Assembly (NCBI GenBank): GCA_900318255.1
Contig: ONJX01000024.1
Span: forward strand, 1 to 59,003
Length of the DNA stretch: 59,003 bases
Source: an uncultured Prevotellaceae bacterium
GTDB lineage: Bacteria > Bacteroidota > Bacteroidia > Bacteroidales > Muribaculaceae
Reading direction: 5' to 3'
Shown: positions 58,178 to 59,003 of the stretch, one piece after another
How the letters are laid out: every line of letters begins with the position of its first letter
Position numbering within the stretch: the stretch's first letter is position 1
Notes under the pieces: model-generated
Seen by the model: only the letters and a program-made list of their open reading frames with translations
The model's database searches: none
What the model was told of the DNA's origin: nothing
Position numbers and translations under genes: made by a program

Positions 58178-58309
58178 ATTATAATTATTAGTAGTAGCGC
58201 TTATTATATTATGATAAAAAAAATCACAAAAGGTTTAACACATAACATTAAACGCAAGAAAAAAGGAAATAAAATTAAAGAAGTAAAAGAAGAAAAAAGA
58301 AGTTAATTG

Positions 58310-58507
58310 AGAGAACAAAGAGAATAAATGGAAGAAAGGAAGGAAGAAAGGAAGGAAAGGAGGAAAGGAAGGAAGAAAGGAAAAGGAAGGAAGAAGGAAA
58401 GAAGGAAAGGAAGGAAGAAAGGAAGGAAGAAGGGAAAGAAAGGAAAGAGGGAAGAAAGAAAAGAAAGGAAAGAAGGAAAAAAGAAGGGAAGAAGGGAAGG
58501 GAAGAAA
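58310..58507. repeat. Polypurine (GGAA/GAAGGAAA) low-complexity tract
   Basis: About 200 bp of nearly pure A/G on the plus strand, built on GGAA and GAAA units. Open frames on either strand here are artefacts. Such tracts can form triplex DNA and vary in length. Confidence 0.85.
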
Positions 58508-58540
58508 TTTTCTTACCATCGAGGTGGTGGAGTATAGTGC

Positions 58541-58827
58541 TCTGCTCGGAATGAGGAAAACGGCACAGCCGAGTGTAGTCGTGGGGAATTAAGCCTGGGG
58601 GCTGTTTGGTATTGCGCCGCACCGCCGGCGCTCAAAATGCGACCAAGCCCATCCCCGAGGGTTAACAAAGCGGCACAAACCCATCTGCTCGGGATGAGGA
58701 AAACGGCACAGCCGAGGGTGGCCGTGGGGAATTAAGCCTGGGGGCTGTTTGGTATTGCGCCGCACCGCCGGCGCTCAAAATGCGACCAAGCTCATCCCCG
58801 AGAGTTCACAAGGCGGCACAAACCCAG
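58541..58827. repeat. Two tandem copies of a 143-bp element
   Basis: The copies start at 58541 and 58684 with TCTGCTCGG and are nearly identical. Each is bounded by complementary ends (CTCGG-GATGAG and CATCCCCGAG) and contains a hairpin (GCGCCG...CGGCGC). No coding capacity. They resemble a small hairpin-type repeat or MITE-like element next to the rRNA operon. Confidence 0.85.
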
Positions 58828-58865
58828 GGCTTAGGGCTTGCCACTGTGCTTTGCGATTGGGCATG

Positions 58866-58896
58866 AAAAAAGAGCCCGGGGATTTTTCCTCGAGCT
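58866..58896 (-). terminator. Terminator of the rRNA operon
   Basis: Minus strand: stem AGAGCTCGAGG with CCCCGGGCTCT (one mismatch, one wobble), loop AAAAAT, then TTTTT. It sits just after the 5S gene. Confidence 0.8.
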
Positions 58897-58903
58897 CTCC
58901 TTA

Positions 58904-59003
<100 letters not shown>

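Noticed and set aside
58235..58622. Reading frames over the purine tract (Phe/Ser-rich or Lys/Glu/Arg-rich)
   Set aside because: Low-complexity artefacts of a GGAA-type sequence.

Overview
The window reads as a chromosomal piece of a gut-type Bacteroidales bacterium (Prevotellaceae or Muribaculaceae would fit; the family is inference). The clues are the many Bacteroidetes-type promoters (-33 TTTG, about 20 bp, then TAnnTTTG), family markers (DUF5683, DUF6089, DUF6242, DUF3667, DUF4295, three OmpH/Skp paralogues beside BamA), lipoprotein signals, and secreted proteins with C-terminal tails of the type IX secretion kind.

Layout. 1-4235: right end of a prophage (end of a tape-measure gene, a large tail protein, a broken Val-Met repeat gene, an integrase) lying against tRNA-Pro(GGG). 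4419-10001: a DUF4332 gene, then parB-DUF5683-LysM lytic transglycosylase without a neighbouring parA, then (minus strand) a frameshifted vsr. 10055-17737: envelope biogenesis block, transcribed leftward: DUF6242 lipoprotein, DUF6089 barrel, uppS, bamA, three ompH genes. 18137-31517: DUF2284 protein, a 54-bp hairpin-repeat array, a beta-propeller protein plus a dockerin/T9SS amidase, a Ca2+-type P-ATPase, a DnaQ-like exonuclease, a frameshifted alpha/beta hydrolase, DUF3667, a JAMM-like secreted protein, cytidine deaminase, glucosaminidase. 31659-40941: SGNH hydrolase plus MBOAT acyltransferase, an AT-rich T9SS-tailed protein, a TPR/HTH membrane regulator behind a repeat array, a Na/Pi cotransporter.

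40990-45160 is the accessory hot spot. Two self-contained cassettes, each with its own promoter and terminator, sit between long direct repeats. One holds a GHKL ATPase (split by a frameshift) and a DUF4325 STAS-like protein between identical 68-bp repeats. The other holds a YafQ-type toxin-antitoxin pair between about 83-bp repeats that carry a duplicated gene 3' end. I consider the ATPase/DUF4325 cassette and the shared architecture the best candidates for something undescribed.

45159-54480: beta-helix T9SS protein, a 30-codon remnant of a sugar isomerase (SIS) gene whose promoter now drives a PfkB-like protein lacking the usual catalytic Asp, a TPR protein, a dockerin-bearing secreted protein, a SPOR-like protein, murF, and rpmB-rpmG-DUF4295 behind a roughly 290-nt leader. 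54604-59003: MBL hydrolase, orphan histidine kinase, a secreted protein of unknown function, a purine tract, two 143-bp repeats, and the 3' part of a 5S rRNA gene (minus strand) that opens an rRNA operon lying beyond the window.

Three genes (vsr, the alpha/beta hydrolase, the GHKL ATPase) are each broken by what looks like one missing base in a homopolymer. These may be real pseudogenes or phase-variable genes, but read errors must be excluded first.
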